64,000 bases of DNA from assembly GCA_021782205.1 (NCBI GenBank), contig JAJXVH010000008.1, forward strand, positions 1 to 64,000, read 5' to 3'. Source of the DNA: a bacterium (GTDB lineage Bacteria > Elusimicrobiota > Elusimicrobia > UBA1565 > UBA9628). The notes beneath the pieces were generated by a model. It had not been told where the DNA came from and did not search any database. It was given only the letters and a program-made list of their open reading frames with translations. This document shows, piece after piece, positions 1 to 9,585 of this stretch (positions within the stretch are counted from its first letter, which is position 1; each line of letters opens with the position of its first letter). The translations under genes and the position numbers were made by a program.

Positions 1-676
1 GTCGGTCGTGGCCAAGACCGCGGAGCTGTTCGCGCACGACTGGGCGCTGGCGGGCGCGACGCGCGCGCCGACGCCGGACAACATCGACCCGCCGCTGTTC
101 GACCCCGCCTCGCGCTCCTCTCTGGTCGCCAGTCCGTGGCGCTTCAACCCGCCGGACATCGGGGATTCGCAGTCGGAGCTGGTCCGTCTCATCGGCGGCG
201 CGCGCCAGCGCCTGGATATTCAAGTCATGGAGTACGCCCCGCTCTCTTTCGGCGAACCCAAGCGCTTCTATCCGCCTATCGACAACGCCCTGCGCGCCGC
301 CGCGGTGCGCGGCGTGAAGGTGCGCCTGCTGGTCTCCGACTGGAGCCTGCGCGGCGCGGCCCTGGCGCACCTGCATAGCCTCGCCTTGATCCCGAACGTG
401 GAGATCCGCGTCATCACCATCCCGCCCGCCGCGTCCGGGCCCATCCCCTACGCGCGCGTCTGCCACTCCAAGTACATGGTCGTCGACGGACGCATCCTCT
501 GGCTGGGCACCAGCAACTGGACCGGCGGCTACCTGGACGACGCGCGCAACGTGGAGGTCGTGGTCCAGGACGCGGCGCTGGCCGCGCGCGCCGCGGCGGT
601 GCAGAGACACCTCTGGGACTCGGCCTATTCGTCGCCCCTTCCGGCCCCGAAGGCCTATTCCCAGCCGGCGCCGTGA
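1..676 (+). CDS. Phospholipase D-like domain protein, C-terminal part (5' end probably outside window)
   Basis: HKD-type motif HSKYMVVDGRILWLGTSNWTGG; ORF open to the left edge region. Confidence 0.75.
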   Translation, partial: SVVAKTAELFAHDWALAGATRAPTPDNIDPPLFDPASRSSLVASPWRFNPPDIGDSQSELVRLIGGARQRLDIQVMEYAPLSFGEPKRFYPPIDNALRAAAVRGVKVRLLVSDWSLRGAALAHLHSLALIPNVEIRVITIPPAASGPIPYARVCHSKYMVVDGRILWLGTSNWTGGYLDDARNVEVVVQDAALAARAAAVQRHLWDSAYSSPLPAPKAYSQPAP

Positions 677-694
677 CGCGGTAGAATGTCCGCT

Positions 695-2029
695 ATGATC
701 GCCGTCGAAGACGAAGCCGCCCCCGCGTCCGCTCCGGGCCATGCCGCGTCCTTCCGCCGCCGCCGCTTCCTGAATTGGTTTCCGCTGGGCGTGACCTACG
801 CGACGTTCTACATGGGGCGCTACAACCTGAACGTCGCGTCCAGCACGATCATGAAGAACTTCGACCTGACCAAGGCGCAGTTCGGCACCATCGCCACGGC
901 CGGCTTCTGGACGTACGCGCTGGCCGTGATCTTCAACGGCCCGCTGGCCGACCGCTTCGGCGGACGCCGCGCCATCCTGCTGGCCGCGGCCGGCACCGCG
1001 ATCATGAACCTGGTCATCGGGCTTCTGTTCCTGTCCGGCTGGCAGACCAAGGTGCTGGTCGGCATGTCCCTGCTCTACGCGCTCAATCAATACTTCCAGT
1101 CCTTCGGCGCGTTGTCCATCGTCAAGGTCAACGCGCACTGGTTCCACGTGCGCGAGCGCGGCGTGTTCGGCGGCATCTTCGGCATCATGATCTCCTCGGG
1201 CTACTTCCTGGCGCTGACCGTCGGCGGCTGGCTTTTGGCGCGCTTCCCGTGGTATATCGTGTTCCTGGCGCCGTCGGCGGCGATCGCGGCCATGCTCGCC
1301 GTCGACTGGTTCATGGTCGCCGACACGCCCGACGACGCCGGCCACGCCGACATCGACACCGGCGACGCCACCAGCGCCGACGCCGACAAGGACGCGCCGA
1401 TCGACTTCGCCTACCTGGTCAGCCGGGTCTTTCGCAACCGCGTCATCCTGACTTTGGTCGCCGCTGAATTCTGCACCGGCTTCGTGCGCCAGGGCCTGAT
1501 GCTGTGGTTCGTGCCGTTCCTCAAGGAAGTCCACGGCGTCAATCCCGGCACCTGGCTTTTCTCCATCGCGACCGGCGGCATCACCGTCGGCGGCGTCGTC
1601 GGCGGCCTGCTGTGCGGCTGGATGTCCGACCGTCTCTTCCAGAGCCGCCGCGCGCCGGTGGCTTTCCTGTTCTACCTGGCCCAGATCGGCGCGCTGTTCG
1701 CCCTGGGCGTCGCGCGCGACCCCGCCGTCGCCTGCTTCCTGATCGGCTTCTGCTGCACGTGGATCTTCGGCGTGCACGGCATGCTCTCCGGCACCGCGTC
1801 GATGGACTTCGGCGGCACGAAGGCGGCGGGCACCGTCGCGGGCCTGCTCGACGGCGTGCAGTATCTGGCCTCGGGCTTGACCGGCGTCGTGCTGGGCGGA
1901 CTGCTCGACAAGCACGGCTGGGGCCTCTGGACCTACGCGATCATGCCCTTCTCGCTGATCGGCGCCATCCTTATGACCACGCTGTGGAACGCCACCCCGG
2001 CCAACACCAAGGTCACCCTCGACGCGTGA
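695..2029 (+). CDS. MFS transporter, organophosphate:phosphate antiporter (GlpT/UhpT)-like
   Basis: Multi-TM protein, YMGRYNLNVASSTIM N-terminus, ADRFGGRRA loop. Start chosen at 695 because the upstream ATG (686) lies inside a TAGAAT -10-like element. Confidence 0.75.
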   Translation: MIAVEDEAAPASAPGHAASFRRRRFLNWFPLGVTYATFYMGRYNLNVASSTIMKNFDLTKAQFGTIATAGFWTYALAVIFNGPLADRFGGRRAILLAAAGTAIMNLVIGLLFLSGWQTKVLVGMSLLYALNQYFQSFGALSIVKVNAHWFHVRERGVFGGIFGIMISSGYFLALTVGGWLLARFPWYIVFLAPSAAIAAMLAVDWFMVADTPDDAGHADIDTGDATSADADKDAPIDFAYLVSRVFRNRVILTLVAAEFCTGFVRQGLMLWFVPFLKEVHGVNPGTWLFSIATGGITVGGVVGGLLCGWMSDRLFQSRRAPVAFLFYLAQIGALFALGVARDPAVACFLIGFCCTWIFGVHGMLSGTASMDFGGTKAAGTVAGLLDGVQYLASGLTGVVLGGLLDKHGWGLWTYAIMPFSLIGAILMTTLWNATPANTKVTLDA

Positions 2030-2748
2030 GCGCCCCCGCGCCGACGCAGAAGACGCTGCTCGACGCCGTCCTGGACGATTTGTCCGCCGCACCCGGCCGC
2101 CTGGTCGTCTTCGACTTAGACGACACTTTATTCTCGACCAACGACCGCCACCTGCGCATCCTGCGCGAATACGCGCAACTGGTGGCCGCGCGCGCGCCGC
2201 ACGCGGCCGAGCGCCTGCGCGCCGTGGACCGCGCCGACCTGCGCTACCAGATCGTCGAGACCGCCCGGGCCGCGGGCGTGGATGACGAGCGTCTCATCAA
2301 GGACCTGCGCGACTTCTGGTTCGCGCGCTTTTTTCAGAATCCCTACCTTTTGGAGGACACCGTCACTCCGGGCGCGCCGGACTACTGCGCGGAGGCCCTC
2401 GCGCGGGGGGGGCTCATCGTCTACGCCACCGGCCGCGACGAGCGCATGCGCGAGGGCACCGAGCAGTCCTTGGCGCTCCGCGGCTTTCCCTCGCCCGACG
2501 GCCGCGCCGTGCGTCTCCACCTCAAGCCGCGCTTCGACACGCCGGACCTTCAGTTCAAGACCGAAGCCGTGGCGCACCTGAAGGAACTGGGCGCGGCCGC
2601 CGCCTCCTTCGAAAACGAACCTCTGCACGTCAATCTTTTTCGCGACGCGTTCCCGGAGGGCCGCCACTTTCTTCTGGAGACCAAGCACTCCGGCCGCCCT
2701 GTGACGCCCCACCCCGACGTCCTGCGCATCCGCGACTTCCGACGCTGA
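2026..2748 (+). CDS. HAD-superfamily hydrolase-like protein
   Basis: VFDLDDTLFSTNDRH motif; GTG start overlaps upstream TGA (GTGA). Confidence 0.7.
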   Translation: MSAPAPTQKTLLDAVLDDLSAAPGRLVVFDLDDTLFSTNDRHLRILREYAQLVAARAPHAAERLRAVDRADLRYQIVETARAAGVDDERLIKDLRDFWFARFFQNPYLLEDTVTPGAPDYCAEALARGGLIVYATGRDERMREGTEQSLALRGFPSPDGRAVRLHLKPRFDTPDLQFKTEAVAHLKELGAAAASFENEPLHVNLFRDAFPEGRHFLLETKHSGRPVTPHPDVLRIRDFRR

Positions 2749-2828
2749 CGAAGCGTGAGATTTCCGGCGAAGACGCGCGGCGCGCGAGACGGAACTCCGG
2801 CGTGCGCGGGCGGAGACGGCCGCCGCGC

Positions 2829-3440
2829 TCAGCGGATCTTGGCGAGCAAGGCTTGCGCGGCGCTCAGCAAAGCCTGGGAACTCCGGTCGAGGTCGCGAGA
2901 ATCTTGGTCCAGGTCCATCTCCTGCTGGAAATAGCCCATACGTTCGAGATCGGCCGTATCGAAGCCCTCATCGAAGACAAACCAGTGCACGCCGGACTGG
3001 AAGGCGCTCGCCGCGTCGGCCAAGCGCTGGGCTGACGCCGCCAGAGCGGGGTCCTTGGCGCGGATCTGAACGGAGAGCGCGCTCAGGTCGTTCAGGCGAT
3101 AGCGGGAATTTTGCGCGGCGGTGTCCAGGTCCTGCGTGAACAGCTGGAGGTCCCAGCCCAGGTTCGGATCCTGCGGCCGGCCGGGCACGAAGGCGTCCAC
3201 GCGCGACATCAGCACGCGCAGATTACTGCGCCTCCGATCGAAGTTCTGCGCGGCGTCCTGCAAACCCCAAGTCAGGTCGTCCAACTGCGCGCCGAGACTC
3301 GCGGCGGCGGCCTTAGCATTGGACTCGCTCTGCGCTTGGACCTGCGCCCGCACGCCGTCGACGACGGACTCGAACGAGGCCGGGACCGAGGCGGACGCGG
3401 ACGCGGCAAGCAGAACGACGGCGGACAGGGCGCAGACCAT
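2829..3440 (-). CDS. Secreted hypothetical protein, helical
   Basis: Signal peptide MVCALSAVVLLAASASAS; GGAGGT ribosome-binding site upstream on the minus strand. Confidence 0.6.
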   Translation of the reverse strand: MVCALSAVVLLAASASASVPASFESVVDGVRAQVQAQSESNAKAAAASLGAQLDDLTWGLQDAAQNFDRRRSNLRVLMSRVDAFVPGRPQDPNLGWDLQLFTQDLDTAAQNSRYRLNDLSALSVQIRAKDPALAASAQRLADAASAFQSGVHWFVFDEGFDTADLERMGYFQQEMDLDQDSRDLDRSSQALLSAAQALLAKIR

Positions 3441-3532
3441 TGGGCCTACCTCCGATACGGGTTTAAAGTCCCGTCGTGAGATTCTAGCACACGCCGCGCC
3501 CGGCTTCGCGCGGCGGGGGGGACGTTCGTGGG

Positions 3533-3760
3533 TCAAGCCCGCGTCGCCTTGAGCAGATCGCGCAAAAACGCTTTCCGGTCCGGCACCGCATGATAGGCCG
3601 CCGCCTTCTCGGGCGTGGAGCACAGCGTCACCACCGTGCCCGGGTCGAAGTAGACGCCGTGGCGGCGCAGGACCTCCAGGACCTGGTCGCGGTCGCGCGC
3701 CAGCAGGTCGAACAGCCGCGGCTTTCGCCGCGCTACGCCGCCGCGCTTTCTTTTCGCCAC
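3533..3760 (-). CDS. Small basic hypothetical protein (about 75 aa)
   Basis: GTG start overlapping the 3' end of the 3-hydroxyacyl-CoA dehydrogenase gene; protein-like sequence LFDLLARDRDQVLEVLRRHGVYFDPGTVV. Confidence 0.45.
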   Translation of the reverse strand: MAKRKRGGVARRKPRLFDLLARDRDQVLEVLRRHGVYFDPGTVVTLCSTPEKAAAYHAVPDRKAFLRDLLKATRA

Positions 3761-4803
3761 TCGAAGGGACCCTTGGGGAAGTTCATCGCCAGCTTCACGG
3801 CCACGTCCACGTCCGCGGCGGAGGCCGTGCCCTCGGAGACGACGCTCTCGGCTTCCGCGACGAGGGCCGCGCGCAGCGCCTCCCAGGCCGCGTCCGCCGA
3901 GGCCGCGCCGCCGGCGGCGCACGCAGCGTCGGGATTGACGCCGGCCTGGCGTCCGCCCTCGTAGAGATAAAACCCGCGTCCGGCCTTGCGGCCCACGGCG
4001 CCGCGCGCGACCAGCGCCTGCTGGAGCGCCGGCGGCGCGAAGCGCTCCGGACGGCCCAGCGCCTCGTAGATGGACTTCGTGATCGCCAGGTTGACGTCCA
4101 GGCCGATCAGGTCCATCAACTCGAAGGGTCCCATCGGCACGCCGCCGCGCTCGCGGCAGGCGCGGTCGATATCGGCTATCGCCGCGCCGGGGCCGAGCAG
4201 ACGCTGGGCGCTCACATAGTAAGGGCGCATCACGCGGTTGACGATGAAGCCGGGCACGTCGCGGACGTCCACCGGGGTGCGGCGCAGGCCCGAAAGCGCG
4301 AACTCCCAGACGCCGGAAAACACCTCCGGGGAGGTGCGCGGCGCGCGTACGAGCTCCACCAGGCGCGTGGCGACCGGCGGATTGAAGAAATGCATGCCGA
4401 GCGCGCGCTCCGGCGCGGCCGCGCGGACGATCACGTCGCGCACCGCCAACGACGAGGTGTTCGTGGCCAGCACCGCGTCCGGCAGGGCGCGCGACAGGCG
4501 CTCGAAAAGGTCCTGCTTGAGCGCCAGGTCCTCCGGCGCCGCCTCGATGACTAGGTCCGCGCCCGCGAGATCTTCCAGCGCCGCCGCCGCGCTCACCGCG
4601 TGGAAGGCGCGCTCGGCCTGCTGGGTGGAAAGCTTGCCCTTGAGCACCGCCGCGTCCAGCGCCGCGCGCAGGCGTCCCGGCAATGCCTCCAGCGCCGCCG
4701 GCAAAGGATCGTGAACCTTCACGGAAAACCCCGACTGCGCGCACAACTGGGCGATGCCGGCGCCCATCGTGCCCGCGCCGATCACGGCGACGCGCGCGAT
4801 CAC
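3733..4803 (-). CDS. 3-hydroxyacyl-CoA dehydrogenase (PaaH/Hbd-like)
   Basis: VAVIGAGTMGAGIAQLCAQSG Rossmann motif, FFNPP, PGFIVNRV; GTG start overlaps upstream TGA. Confidence 0.9.
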   Translation of the reverse strand: MIARVAVIGAGTMGAGIAQLCAQSGFSVKVHDPLPAALEALPGRLRAALDAAVLKGKLSTQQAERAFHAVSAAAALEDLAGADLVIEAAPEDLALKQDLFERLSRALPDAVLATNTSSLAVRDVIVRAAAPERALGMHFFNPPVATRLVELVRAPRTSPEVFSGVWEFALSGLRRTPVDVRDVPGFIVNRVMRPYYVSAQRLLGPGAAIADIDRACRERGGVPMGPFELMDLIGLDVNLAITKSIYEALGRPERFAPPALQQALVARGAVGRKAGRGFYLYEGGRQAGVNPDAACAAGGAASADAAWEALRAALVAEAESVVSEGTASAADVDVAVKLAMNFPKGPFEWRKESAAA

Positions 4804-5531
4804 TCCGGTTCCATGAGCGCGCTCTGCAGGGGCAGCGCCACGCAGGCGGCCAGCGCGATGAAGGTCACCGCCGCGTCGACGACGAATCCGAGCACGCGAA
4901 AGGACGCCGTCGGAAAGCCGCCGGCGCCCGAGAGCGCGAACGCCAGTCCCGCGTTCAGCAGGCCGACCACGGCCTCCTGCAGGGCCCAGGAGCCCAGCAC
5001 CAGCGCGGTCCACAGTCCCGCCGACGCGTACGCGCGCCGCATGCCTTCGCGCAGCGCGGAGAAGAAACCTCTCTTCAGCCGCCGGCTGCCGAGCGCCAGG
5101 CTGGCGAGCACGGTGACCGCGCCCGAAGCGATCTTGCCCGACGCGAACGTCAGCAGGAGCAAGACCCGGGCCGGGGCTTGCGCCCCGGCGTGCAGGGCCA
5201 CGTAGAAAATTTGGAACGTGGCCAGCCCCACGACCGCGAGCGCGAACAGCGGCAAGGAGAAGAGCAGGCACGCCGCGCCGACGCGCGGCCAATCCCAGCC
5301 CGCGCCTTCGGCAAGCCATATCTCGGAGAACGCCGCGCAGGCCGCGACCGTCACCACGCCTCCGGCCACGGCGCCCAGCGCGGCGCCCGCCTGCCCCGAA
5401 AGCGCCGCCGAGAAATACGCGCGCGCCGCCACTCCCGCCAGCGGCGGAGCCAGCAGCCAGGGCCGAGACCGCGCGCGCTGGCGCGCGGCACGCAGGAGCG
5501 CGGCCGCGTCAGCCGGGGATGAAGGGCTCAT
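4800..5531 (-). CDS. Polytopic membrane protein, unknown function
   Basis: Several hydrophobic segments; embedded in the operon with overlapping ends. Confidence 0.65.
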   Translation of the reverse strand: MSPSSPADAAALLRAARQRARSRPWLLAPPLAGVAARAYFSAALSGQAGAALGAVAGGVVTVAACAAFSEIWLAEGAGWDWPRVGAACLLFSLPLFALAVVGLATFQIFYVALHAGAQAPARVLLLLTFASGKIASGAVTVLASLALGSRRLKRGFFSALREGMRRAYASAGLWTALVLGSWALQEAVVGLLNAGLAFALSGAGGFPTASFRVLGFVVDAAVTFIALAACVALPLQSALMEPE

Positions 5532-6336
5532 CGCTCATCCTGGCGGCGACCGGCGTCCAGTCCGGAACCCGAAGCCCGAACTTCGCCGCCTTCTCCTTGA
5601 TATCGGCGGCGAAAGCGCGGCGGACTTCATCGTTGTCGCGCTTCTTGAGGCCGTATTTTCGGTAGAGGGCGTTTTTAGGAGAATTCGCGCGGCCGAAGAT
5701 GTTCATGGTGCGCGGATACCACTTCTCGAAGGCGGCCTGCACGTCGTCGTGCGTCTTCTCGCCCTCGGAGAGCTTCTTGGTCCATTGGTCGCCGTGGGCC
5801 ATGTGCATCTCCTCCTCCTTGAAGATTCCCTCCATGCCGTCGCACCACGGCTTATAGGAGCAGTCCAGGCTGTCCTCCAGCTGATGTCCCGCGCCGCGGT
5901 CCATGCAGAAGTTGAACATGATGAAGTCCGACCATTCCTCGATCGGGTAGTAGAAGATGTTGACGCGCTTGTCGTCGGCGGCCCGAAGCGTGCCGATGTC
6001 GCCCGCGTCGACGCGCAGGTTGAAGTTGTGGCTCTTGTAGTAGGCGTCGACGTCCACTTCCAGGCCTTCCAAAAGGCGATACATCACGCGCGCGTGGCGG
6101 ACCTCGTCCTTGACGATCTGTGCCACCTGCAAAGTCTCCTTGATGTCCGGCGACTTCTGGATCCAGGGCACGTAGCCGAACGCGCCGGCCAGCTCCGAGT
6201 CGGCCTGCATCATCATCAGGTTGGTCAGATGCTCGCGGTACTCGTCGGACATCTCCGCGGTCTCCTCGATTTTTCCGCCCTTGGAGATCTTCTCCAGCAG
6301 TCTCTCCTCGCGCACGCGATTGGGTTCCAGAGTCAT
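5509..6336 (-). CDS. PaaA-like (phenylacetic acid catabolic family) ferritin-like di-iron protein
   Basis: Two EXXH motifs (DEVRHAR, EEEMHMAHG) plus upstream helix Glu (ADSELAG); PaaA-like layout including C-terminal KYGLKKRDNDEVRRAF. Confidence 0.7.
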   Translation of the reverse strand: MTLEPNRVREERLLEKISKGGKIEETAEMSDEYREHLTNLMMMQADSELAGAFGYVPWIQKSPDIKETLQVAQIVKDEVRHARVMYRLLEGLEVDVDAYYKSHNFNLRVDAGDIGTLRAADDKRVNIFYYPIEEWSDFIMFNFCMDRGAGHQLEDSLDCSYKPWCDGMEGIFKEEEMHMAHGDQWTKKLSEGEKTHDDVQAAFEKWYPRTMNIFGRANSPKNALYRKYGLKKRDNDEVRRAFAADIKEKAAKFGLRVPDWTPVAARMSDEPFIPG

Positions 6337-6337
6337 G

Positions 6338-7144
6338 TCATTCTCCTGTGAACGTCGGGAGCCGCTTCTCCAGGAACGCGGCGATCCCTTCGGCGTGGTC
6401 CTTCGTGCGGCCCAGGTGGGACTGCAGTTGGGCCTCGTATTCGAGCTGATCTTCCAACGAGACGGCTTCGACGCCGCGGTTGAACGCGCGCTTGGTCAGC
6501 GCGACGGCCAGGGGCGGCACGGCGGCCAGAGCCGCGCAAAGCTCCGCGACGGCGGCGTCCAGTTCCTCGGGCGCCACGACCCGGTTCACCAGCCCCAGCC
6601 GCAAGGCTTTTTCCGCGTCGATGCTGCGCGACAGCCACGCGTGCTCGAGGGCCAGCGACAGGCCCAGCGCGCGCGGCAGAAACCACGACATGCCGGAGTC
6701 CGGCACCAGGCCGACCTTGGCGAAGGCATTGAGGAACTTCGCGTCCGCCGCGCAGACCTTCAGGTCGCAGGCGAGAGCCAGGCTTGCGCCCGCTCCGGCC
6801 GCGGCACCCCGCACCGCCGCGATCACCGGCTTCTCCACGCGGCGGATCGCGGCGATCAAAGGGTTGAACGTGCGCCGCAGCTCCGCGCCGTGCTCGAAGC
6901 GGCCCTGCGCCTGGCGGACCTTCACGTCGCCCAGGTCCGCGCCCGCGCAGAACGCCCGGCCGGCGCCCGCGATCACGATGGCGCGCACGGCCTGGTCGCG
7001 TCCGGCCTTGGTCACCGCCTCGGCCAGGCCCCGCAGCATGGTCGCGGTCAGAGCGTTGAGCGCATCGGGCCGGTGCAGCGTCAAGGTCAGGACGCCGCCG
7101 CGCGTCTCGGACAGGAATTCGGCGGGGGGGATCTCGGCGCTCAT
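6338..7144 (-). CDS. Enoyl-CoA hydratase/isomerase family protein
   Basis: AFCAGADLGDV, GAGASLALACDLKVCA, FAKVGLVPDSG crotonase motifs. Confidence 0.9.
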   Translation of the reverse strand: MSAEIPPAEFLSETRGGVLTLTLHRPDALNALTATMLRGLAEAVTKAGRDQAVRAIVIAGAGRAFCAGADLGDVKVRQAQGRFEHGAELRRTFNPLIAAIRRVEKPVIAAVRGAAAGAGASLALACDLKVCAADAKFLNAFAKVGLVPDSGMSWFLPRALGLSLALEHAWLSRSIDAEKALRLGLVNRVVAPEELDAAVAELCAALAAVPPLAVALTKRAFNRGVEAVSLEDQLEYEAQLQSHLGRTKDHAEGIAAFLEKRLPTFTGE

Positions 7145-7926
7145 CGGCCCTCGAACGCCGGCGCGCGCTTCTCGGCGAAGGCGCGCATGCCCTCGGCCTG
7201 ATCGTTCGTGTCGAACAGGGCGTAGAAGGCCTCGCGCTCGGCCTTGAGGCCCGCGTCGAGACCCCGGTCGGCCGCGGCGGCGACGGCCAGCTTGGCCGCG
7301 CGCGCGGCCAGGGGCGCGAGCTCCGCGATGCGGCGCGCCAGGCGCTTGGCCTCGTCGAGCAGGACTTCGGGCGCGACCACGCGGCTGACCAGGCCGCGCT
7401 CCAGCGCCTCGCGCGCGCCCAGGCGGCGTCCGGTCAGCGCCATGTCCATGGCCAGCGCCTTGCCCACGGCCTTGGTCAGGCGCTGCGTGCCGCCGGCGCC
7501 CGGGATCACGCCCAGCTGGATCTCCGGCTGGCCGAACACGGCGTTTTCCGCGGCCACGATCAGGTCGCAGGCCAGCGCCAGCTCGCAGCCGCCGCCCAGC
7601 GCGTAGCCCGCCACCGCCGCGATCGTCGGCTTCTTCAGACGACCCACCCGGTCCCAGCGCGCCAGGTGCTCGCCCAGCGCCGCGCGCGCGGCCTTGCCGG
7701 AGGCCAGGTCCTTCATCTCGGCGATGTCCGCGCCCGCCGCGAACGCGCGCGGCCCGCCGGTCACGATGACCGCGCGAATCTCCGGCGCGGCTTCGAACTC
7801 CGCCAGCGCGCCCTCCAGTTCCTTCATCATCGACAGCGACAGCGCGTTGAGCGCGTGCGGGCGGTGCAGCGTCGCCACACCCACGGGCCCGTCGCGTTCG
7901 ATCAGGACCTCGCGCTCGACGTTCAT
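7141..7926 (-). CDS. Enoyl-CoA hydratase/isomerase family protein
   Basis: AFAAGADIAEM, GGGCELALACDLIVAAENAVFGQPEIQLGVIPGAGGTQRL. Confidence 0.93.
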   Translation of the reverse strand: MNVEREVLIERDGPVGVATLHRPHALNALSLSMMKELEGALAEFEAAPEIRAVIVTGGPRAFAAGADIAEMKDLASGKAARAALGEHLARWDRVGRLKKPTIAAVAGYALGGGCELALACDLIVAAENAVFGQPEIQLGVIPGAGGTQRLTKAVGKALAMDMALTGRRLGAREALERGLVSRVVAPEVLLDEAKRLARRIAELAPLAARAAKLAVAAAADRGLDAGLKAEREAFYALFDTNDQAEGMRAFAEKRAPAFEGR

Positions 7927-9431
7927 TAATTCAGGTCCACCCAGACCGACTTCAGCGCCGTGTAGTTCTCAAGAGCGTAGGCGCCCTTCTCGCGGCCGTA
8001 GCCGCTCTGCTTGACGCCGCCCCAGGGGGCGGCCGCGTCGACGAAGTGGTAGCAGTTGATCCAGACCGTGCCGGCCTTGATCTTCTGCGCCATCTGGTGG
8101 GCGCGCTTGACGTCCTTGGTCCACACCGCGGACACCAGGCCGTAGTCGGTGCCGTTGGCGCGGGCCACGACCTCGTCGACGGAGTCAAACGGCATCACCG
8201 CGACCACGGGCCCGAAGATCTCCTCGCGCGCGATCGTCATCTCGTCTTTCACCGCGCCGAACACGGTCGGAGAAACGAAGTAGCCGGGGCCCGGCGCCGC
8301 CGCGCCGCCGGACAGCAGTTGCGCGCCGTCCTTGCGGCCGCTCTCGATGTAGGAGAGCACGCGCTTTCTCTGCTCGTCCGAGACCACGGGCCCCATGTGG
8401 GTTTTTGGATCCAACGGGTTTCCCAATTTGACCGTCTTGGACCTGTCGGCAAGCGCCCCCAGCATTTTTTCATACACCGGCCGCTCGATGAACACGCGCG
8501 AGCCGGCCGAGCAGCACTGGCCCTGGTTGTAGAAGATGCCGGTGAAGATGCCCTTGGCCGCGGCGTCCAGGTCCGCGTCGGCGAAGACGATGTTGGGCGA
8601 CTTGCCGCCCAGCTCCATGGTCACGCGTTTCATGTTGCCGGCGGACGCCTTGAGCACCTCGCGGCCGACCTCGGTGGAGCCGGTGAAGGTCACCTTGTCG
8701 ATCCCCATATGCCGCGCGATCGCGGCGCCCGCCGTGGGCCCGTAGCCCGGCACGACGTTGACGACGCCCGCGGGGACTCCCGCTTCCAGCAGAAGTTCTC
8801 CCAGCCACAGGGCGCTCAAGGGCGTCTGCTCGGCCGGCTTGAGGATCACGGCGTTGCCGCAGGCCAGCGCCGGCGCCAGGCGCTCGATGGCCATCAGCAG
8901 GGGGAAGTTCCACGGGATGATCGCGCCGACCACGCCCACGGGCTCGCGCACCGTGTAGTGCAGGAACTTCGCGCCGGGGTAATAGGGCACGGACACCGGC
9001 GTCGTCTCGCCGTGGATCTTGGTGGGCCAGCCGGCGAAGTAGCGCAGGAGGCCGACGGCCAGCGGCAGGTCCGCGTTCTTCGACTCGCGGATGGGTTTGC
9101 CGTTGTCGAGCGACTCCAGCTGCGCGAAGGCCTCGGCGCGGGCTTCCAGAAGGTCGGCGGCCTTGTGCAGGACGCGCTCGCGCTCGGCCGGCGACAGCTT
9201 CGACCACGGGCCCTCCAACGCCCGGCGCGCGGCGGCGACCGCGCGATCCACGTCGGCGGCGTCGGCCTCGGCGACGACGGCCAGGGTCTCGCCGGTGGCC
9301 GGGTTGGGCGTCGCGAAGGTCTTGCCGCTCTGCGCGCCGACACTCTGGCCGTCGATGAGAAGCTGATGGACCCGGCGCGACAGAAAATCCCGAAGGAGGG
9401 GGTGGACGTCGGAGAGGGCGGCGGTGGTCAT
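7926..9431 (-). CDS. NAD(P)+-dependent aldehyde dehydrogenase
   Basis: PWNFPLLM, FTGSTEVGREV, MELGGKSPNIVFADAD, NQGQCCSAGSR catalytic Cys motif. Confidence 0.95.
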   Translation of the reverse strand: MTTAALSDVHPLLRDFLSRRVHQLLIDGQSVGAQSGKTFATPNPATGETLAVVAEADAADVDRAVAAARRALEGPWSKLSPAERERVLHKAADLLEARAEAFAQLESLDNGKPIRESKNADLPLAVGLLRYFAGWPTKIHGETTPVSVPYYPGAKFLHYTVREPVGVVGAIIPWNFPLLMAIERLAPALACGNAVILKPAEQTPLSALWLGELLLEAGVPAGVVNVVPGYGPTAGAAIARHMGIDKVTFTGSTEVGREVLKASAGNMKRVTMELGGKSPNIVFADADLDAAAKGIFTGIFYNQGQCCSAGSRVFIERPVYEKMLGALADRSKTVKLGNPLDPKTHMGPVVSDEQRKRVLSYIESGRKDGAQLLSGGAAAPGPGYFVSPTVFGAVKDEMTIAREEIFGPVVAVMPFDSVDEVVARANGTDYGLVSAVWTKDVKRAHQMAQKIKAGTVWINCYHFVDAAAPWGGVKQSGYGREKGAYALENYTALKSVWVDLN

Positions 9432-9519
9432 GTCGGGAGCCTCGCTGAAAGCCGCTTGACGCGCGGCGACAGCCCTATTGAACAAAATTAGCGCGAAATT
9501 GGAAGGTCTGTTGCGCGCA

Positions 9520-9548
9520 TTGACAGCGGCGGCTCCGCATGCTAAGCT
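9520..9548 (+). promoter_or_regulatory. Candidate sigma70-type promoter (TTGACA-N17-TAAGCT) for the diheme peroxidase gene
   Basis: Perfect -35, weak -10, 17-nt spacer; AGGAGA ribosome-binding site precedes the ATG. Confidence 0.4.
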
Positions 9549-9585
9549 TATTTATTGGATAATAGTTATTAAACAGGAGAATCCC

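Noticed and set aside
2405-2412. G8 tract in the HAD gene as a phase-variation site
   Set aside because: Located deep in a housekeeping-like gene; G7-G8 runs are expected at this base composition
3533-4744. 403-aa ORF on the minus strand as a full protein
   Set aside because: Most of it is an out-of-frame shadow of the 3-hydroxyacyl-CoA dehydrogenase; only the last about 75 codons look coding
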